Positions 7,826 to 11,448 of a DNA stretch of 11,448 nucleotides are shown one piece after another (the stretch's first letter is position 1; the number at the start of each line of letters is the position of its first letter). The position numbers and the translations under genes were made by a program. Source of the DNA: Echinostoma caproni (Eukaryota; Platyhelminthes; Trematoda; Plagiorchiida; Echinostomatidae); NCBI GenBank assembly GCA_900618425.1, contig UZAN01054617.1:1-11448 (forward strand), in the 5' to 3' direction. The notes below the pieces were generated by a model. It saw nothing but the letters and a program-made list of their open reading frames with translations. It ran no database searches and had not been told where the DNA came from.

Positions 7826-8597
7826 CGGATTACTCGCGAAAGTCCATCAAAATATTGATGACCTAAATCTCACGAGCCCCGTAAACTTCTACCGCCTGAA
7901 TCACCCGTTGAGTTTAATCACTCACTAAAGTTATGAATAATAGCAGTGGTACTAATGTCGACCAATGCTGATCATGGTGAATGTATCAGCAACAACAATA
8001 ATAATGAAAGGACGAATAGATGGATGTTTACAAACATTTTTCACCAAAAAGCACGATGAACACTGGGAGCTTGGAATGTTTATTTTGAATAACGCTTTGC
8101 CCAACAATTCAGCTTTGAATCACATATGCAAGACGAAGTTTGCATTGTCAACTGTGCTGCAATTTGATGACGTCATTATTGCCAGGTTAGGTTACACGAC
8201 TGTAAACTTCGACCAGGGGACATCCAGGTTCTTTCACTTGGGAGTTGATGATTCCCACTGTGCTTCGAGTGACCCTTGTAGATCATGTTGGACGTCAGGC
8301 GCTCAGTCTTAACTTGCAATTGAACGGGCAAGGGTTTAAAATTGAAATTCGGCAATTGTATTCGAAGATTTCCCCTAAAGGACGGTAAGTAGTTCCAGAA
8401 TGGATAGAAACCTGGAACTGAAATAGAGCTGAATAGTAAGTGCACCGTTTCAGTATTAAGCAGAAGGCATAACAATACATTTCAACTTTCCCCATACAAT
8501 AAAACTACCTGAGTCTGTTTATTTAAGTTGTGATTTATTTAATTGTTATGGTGTCATAATTCCAAAAGACGGTGCTGGTAGAGGATAGTTATTTATT
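7826..8597. other. No recognisable gene
   Basis: There is a small AAC/AAT-rich patch at about 7987-8005. An open frame at 7965-8312 gives 115 residues without recognisable motifs. A good match to a splice donor (GGTAAGTA, GT at 8385-8386) occurs without any exon evidence around it. I see nothing that I can call a gene. Confidence 0.45.
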
Positions 8598-8859
8598 TGC
8601 CAGTAACGTTCAAGATTTGGTTAAATTGTCATTCATACAGCAAAATATCTCATTTGGAACAAGGTTGCAGAATTCCCACACGCACACAGGATATTTGATG
8701 GAACGATTCACTATTAGGTGCGCATTCCTGTATTCACCATACCTAATATCAGCAGTTTGCTCCACCAGATCTTATTGAATATTTGGTCGTTGAAAGAAAC
8801 CGCGGATCGCATCTTTTTGCGTACTACTCACAAATGAATAGTATCTCACAACATTGGTA
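8598..8859. repeat. Interspersed repeat R3, copy b
   Basis: This is the second copy of the repeat at 5052-5310, nearly the same length (262 against 259 bases). It ends with ACATTGGTA, the counterpart of ACACTAGTA in copy a, and at that point runs directly into the TAG microsatellite. A repeat whose 3' end carries a simple-sequence tail is reminiscent of non-LTR retrotransposons and SINEs. Copy a has no such tail, so this is only a possibility. Confidence 0.85.
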
Positions 8860-8877
8860 GTAGTAGTAGTAGTAGTA
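8858..8877. repeat. (TAG)n microsatellite, six full units plus TA
   Basis: This is a perfect run of TAG trinucleotides starting at the last bases of R3 copy b. It ends in AGTAGTACGC (8871-8880), which is the exact reverse complement of GCGTACTACT at 8819-8828 inside R3. Confidence 0.95.
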
Positions 8878-8944
8878 CGCACTAAGCTCGGAATACAAAC
8901 CACACAATACGAATCCCGGAATACGAATCAAGGATTAGCAATCA

Positions 8945-9326
8945 CGACATGGATCAAGTAAGCACTTGACCGCAATGGCACTAGTACGCTATATCCCAAG
9001 GTAACTGAGACTCGAGGAAAAGGCCACAGGGATGGTAGTTCGTTTATTGGAATAAAAGAGGGCGATTGAATAATATGTTTAAAAGAAAAACATTGGATAT
9101 CCAGGCTTACACCAATCGCATTCCAGTATTGCTTACAGCATTTTACTTCTGTCTGACCGGCACTGTCTCAGATTGGCTGGCACGATCTGCCTATGGTGTG
9201 TAGTCAGAAGCAGTGACAAGTACGCACGTCATTGACATCTTTGAAATTTCATTGATCGCAGGTGTTCAAAAACTGTATCGCGCCGCTCCATGGTAGGGAT
9301 CATTTCATATACCTGGATCACCACAG
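8945..9326. repeat. Interspersed repeat R2, copy c (most complete copy)
   Basis: It matches copy b (7484-7825) over most of its length and copy a (9-84) over its last 76 bases, ending at CACAG in all three. It lies about 70 bases after the microsatellite at the end of R3 copy b. I recognise no coding sequence, no terminal inverted repeats and no clear tRNA-like boxes. Family unknown. Confidence 0.75.
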
Positions 9327-10025
9327 AAAAAGTAACTAATGGGGACAAGTAACGGAAGTAACGCAGTTTTCATTCACCCTATTTATTTTCTCACGAATAT
9401 CCCATGAGATTTTATACTACTTCACATAATATACTACTGACTAACGTACAACTTCACAGTTTCTGGAATTTACCTACTTTTTTGAATCCCCGAGGGTTAA
9501 GACGTAGCAGGACATTCATGGCAGTTGAAATAATTTTTTACACTGTTTTGAAACGAGTGGAAAAATGATATGGATGCTTCCATTAGGCGGATCATGTTTA
9601 AATGTGAATCATTCGGGTAAAACCCTTGATCATTTGGACCACGTTCGAACTTGGCCATTTTTTGTTGTCCGCGTTCCCGACCGAAGGCGATCCGTAAAAT
9701 CGATGTGACCAGCTATCATGATGTTGGTGAATCTTCCAGCTCATTACGAGATGCTGCGTGCTGATTCCCGAGACACAAATGCACGCCTTGAACTAGGCTC
9801 GTTTGATCATGGTTGTAGTCGTTGTGTTTACGTTCGTGCCCTAGTGACCACATCCAGTAGTGTTTTAGCTGTGGATTGCCCCAAAATATAACGTTATTCG
9901 GAAAATCTAAGAGAAGATAGTGTTTTATATTGAGATTACGAAGCCTCCGCTCCGTTTAGAGTAAATTATCTTACACCGCTGTGTCGAACGCCTGTATAAA
10001 ACCATTTCACGTTATAATGTCATAC
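9327..10025. other. No recognisable gene or repeat
   Basis: This is unremarkable sequence between R2 copy c and the LTR of element C. No open frame longer than about 60 codons stands out and I recognise no motifs on either strand. It is the left flank of element C. Confidence 0.5.
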
Positions 10026-10494
10026 TGACTAGATGAAGAAATACCCCTGCAACAAACTCGAGAGTTGTCACCACCTTTGTCTGCCTGTTCCGCATTATGC
10101 TTTCGCATGGTTGCAGGCATTGATGGCTTGGAGCTTTCGCTCGTGCAACCTTCTCCTTTGTAGCTTAGATTCAGCCAGGATCTTTGATATCCTGAGACCG
10201 CTTCTTCAGCTAGGTCTTTCATCTTTGTTTAAGTAACTGCCACCTCCGGTGAAGTAACTTTCACTTTTAACGGTGCGTGAGTTCAGTGCTACACATTTTC
10301 TCCCTGAGAACTTTTCGCTTTCAGACACTCTTGAGCATAGTCAGGCTAGACTCCGGTGCTTCAGGGAACAATATACTTTCCCTCAACTAACCGGGTGTTC
10401 TTCCTGATCCATACCGGGTGCGCGAGAAACACGGGAGAATTAGAGATCGGATCGTTGTCGCAGGTCGCGTAATTGCATTCGCTTATCTCTAAAC
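10026..10494 (+). mobile_element. 5' LTR of element C, about 469 bp
   Basis: It is homologous along its length to 1742-2212. The right end is fixed by the primer-binding site directly behind it. The left end is placed at TGACTAG by equal length to the first copy: both have 31 bases before the shared CTCGAGAG, with partial similarity such as TG.AACA. The canonical TG...CA ends are not well kept, and it ends AAAC. A weak TATA-like ATATAC lies near 10371. Confidence 0.8.
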
Positions 10495-10505
10495 TGGTAA
10501 ACCCG
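10495..10505 (+). promoter_or_regulatory. Primer-binding site, degenerate tRNA-Trp type
   Basis: TGGTAAACCCG directly follows the LTR. The complement of a typical animal tRNA-Trp 3' end reads TGGTGACCCCG, so 9 of the 11 bases agree. The site primes first-strand cDNA synthesis. Use of tRNA-Trp is a trait I recall for CsRn1-clade elements. Confidence 0.7.
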
Positions 10506-10848
10506 TTCACTTTTCCTGGTTATTGGTACCTTTCTACGAATTTTTGTTTTCGATAACCACCCGATTTACATACACATATCTTTTGCGCTACAGTTCAGTT
10601 CATTTCAGTTCTCACAGAAAGAATTTTGGCTCTTACCAATTGTCCAGATTTGTGTGTTGTCGGCGAGTTTCCTTGGCTTCCAACCCTTCGATATGCAATT
10701 TTTCTGAAAGGCAGAAAAATGTGCTAGGTTGGGTGTGATTAATTTATTTTTAGAAAATATTTTTTCCTTTTTCTGCATTTGGGTATTTTCACGGAATTAC
10801 TGCTACTGCTCTATTTTTGACTGTGTATAGTCAGCCAAATTCGAAATT
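10506..10848 (+). other. Untranslated leader of element C
   Basis: This non-coding stretch between primer-binding site and gag start is T-rich, especially 10740-10780. An open frame at 10523-10738 has no resemblance to element proteins. An RNA packaging signal would be expected in this position, but I cannot identify one. Confidence 0.5.
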
Positions 10849-11448
10849 ATGACTGAACCAACGAAGATAACCCTTATTAGGCAGCATTCGGTAGTTCTTA
10901 AAGCGGTTAATTTCACTTGTTCGACCTTTTACCATAAAAATCCCTCCGTGAGGTTTTCCGTGGTCGAATCTCATTTCTCGACTCGAGGAATTACTCAGTC
11001 CGATTCCAAATTTCACCAAGTGTTGCAAGCTTTAACCTTAGATGTTGCAGAACTTTTGTTTGACGTCATCAATCCCGTCCCAGCGGAGCTGTATGCATGG
11101 TCCTGGCACCATGCGTTGGTTGTCCCCTCAGCGTTGCTGCCGGAGTAGCTGAAAACTCCATGACGTTCTATTCTCAGGGAACCTCCCTCAATTGTTCTAC
11201 CCTAGTCGCAACACTCATCAATCAAGCGCCATTGCCACGCAACTGGCCGCTATCTCGGCTCGCCTAGATAGAATTAAACGGGCTAACTCACAGCCTCATC
11301 AAACATCCCACCGGCCCCGAAGCCGGTCACGTGGCAGCTCTAGGCTCTCGCCCTCGGCCTCACCCCGCAAACCCTTATGTTGGTACCACCACAAATGGGG
11401 TGCCCAAGCACGCCTGTGTACTGCCCCGTGCCAGTGGTTGGGGTCCAG
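10849..11448 (+). pseudogene. Gag (capsid/nucleocapsid) of element C, internally deleted and frameshifted, cut by window edge
   Basis: Gag forms the cytoplasmic particle in which reverse transcription occurs. The ATG at 10849 starts a 99-residue open frame. Residues 28-80 resemble the capsid N-terminal part of Gypsy Gag: the FYHKNPSVRFSVVESHFSTR block (normally with Trp where Arg 35 stands), GIT, SKFHQVLQAL and a D..NPVPAEL helix region. At about 11094-11097 the sequence jumps to MVLAP...LSVAAGVAENSM in another frame. This resembles the later capsid helix, so roughly the middle third of the capsid is missing. From 11153 a third frame is open to the edge: ATQLAAISARLDRI, an Arg/Ser-rich stretch (RPRSRSRGSSR), then CWYHHKWGAQARLCTAPC at 11378-11431. 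The latter has spacing C-x2-H-x9-C-x3-C, a CHCC variant of the nucleic-acid-binding knuckle. Pseudogene; the identity is secure from motif order. Confidence 0.85.

Larger units (their letters stand above)
10026..11448 (+). mobile_element. Element C: 5' part of a CsRn1-like Ty3/Gypsy retrotransposon, runs off window
   Basis: The order is LTR (10026-10494), primer-binding site (10495-10505), untranslated leader, and a gag gene starting at 10849, as expected for the 5' end of a forward-strand LTR retrotransposon. The LTR is related to the LTR at 1742-2212. The CHCC-type Gag motif and the tRNA-Trp-like primer site both point to the CsRn1 clade as I remember it. Protease and pol would lie to the right of the window. 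Confidence 0.85.

Noticed and set aside
7965..8312. Forward open frame of 115 codons
   Set aside because: No recognisable domain; nothing in the context suggests a gene.
8380..8395. Splice-donor-like GGTAAGTA as evidence for a host exon
   Set aside because: An isolated donor match is common by chance. There is no coding-looking exon before it and no acceptor with a supported partner.
8858..8877. Regular short repeats as a CRISPR-like array
   Set aside because: This is a simple TAG microsatellite without spacers, in a eukaryotic context.
1..11448. A new defence, toxin, biosynthetic or other multi-gene system
   Set aside because: All recognisable coding sequence is retrotransposon gag or pol, and all of it is broken. 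The other regions show repeats and non-coding DNA only.

Overview
The window looks like intergenic or intronic DNA from an invertebrate animal nuclear genome. It contains no bacterial-style operons, no ribosome-binding-site architecture and no intact host gene that I can recognise. By eye the base composition is moderate, somewhat above 40% GC. The recognisable content is decayed Ty3/Gypsy LTR retrotransposons plus at least two families of interspersed repeats. The Gag CHCC-type cysteine motif near the right end, the tRNA-Trp-like primer-binding site and the roughly 470 bp LTRs match what I remember of the CsRn1 clade, which is best known from trematodes such as liver and lung flukes and also occurs in insects. 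A fluke is my best guess for the host, but this is inference from element type only.

Layout, left to right. Bases 1-84 are the tail of an interspersed repeat (R2, copy a). It runs straight into the decayed integrase end of a first Gypsy element (A, to about 882). Then come about 850 bp of non-coding DNA, a purine tract (1729-1737) and an LTR (1742-2212). Exactly where that LTR stops, the reverse transcriptase of a second and different Gypsy lineage (B) begins. It runs through RNase H and integrase to 4510, with one frameshift and two in-frame stops. A purine-rich tract and a possible 3' LTR of B follow (about 4548-5037, weak).

From about 5035 to 10025 there is no recognisable gene. This part holds two copies of repeat R3 (5052-5310, 8598-8859), two more copies of R2 (7484-7825, 8945-9326), a (TAG)n microsatellite exactly at the end of the second R3 copy, and an AT-rich near-palindrome at 6041-6072. 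R3, microsatellite and R2 are adjacent at 8598-9326 and may be parts of one longer repeat unit.

From 10026 a third element (C) starts with an LTR of the same family as the one at 1742-2212. It continues with a primer-binding site, a 340 bp leader and a gag gene that has lost its middle and is frameshifted. Element C runs off the right edge.

Nothing here works together as a host pathway. The elements once encoded capsid protein (gag of C), polymerase and RNase H (B) and integrase (A and B), and every coding part visible is broken. I found no convincing new biological system. The points most worth following up are the LTR/RT junction at 2212/2213, the mismatch between decay levels on its two sides, and the composite R3-(TAG)n-R2 repeat.
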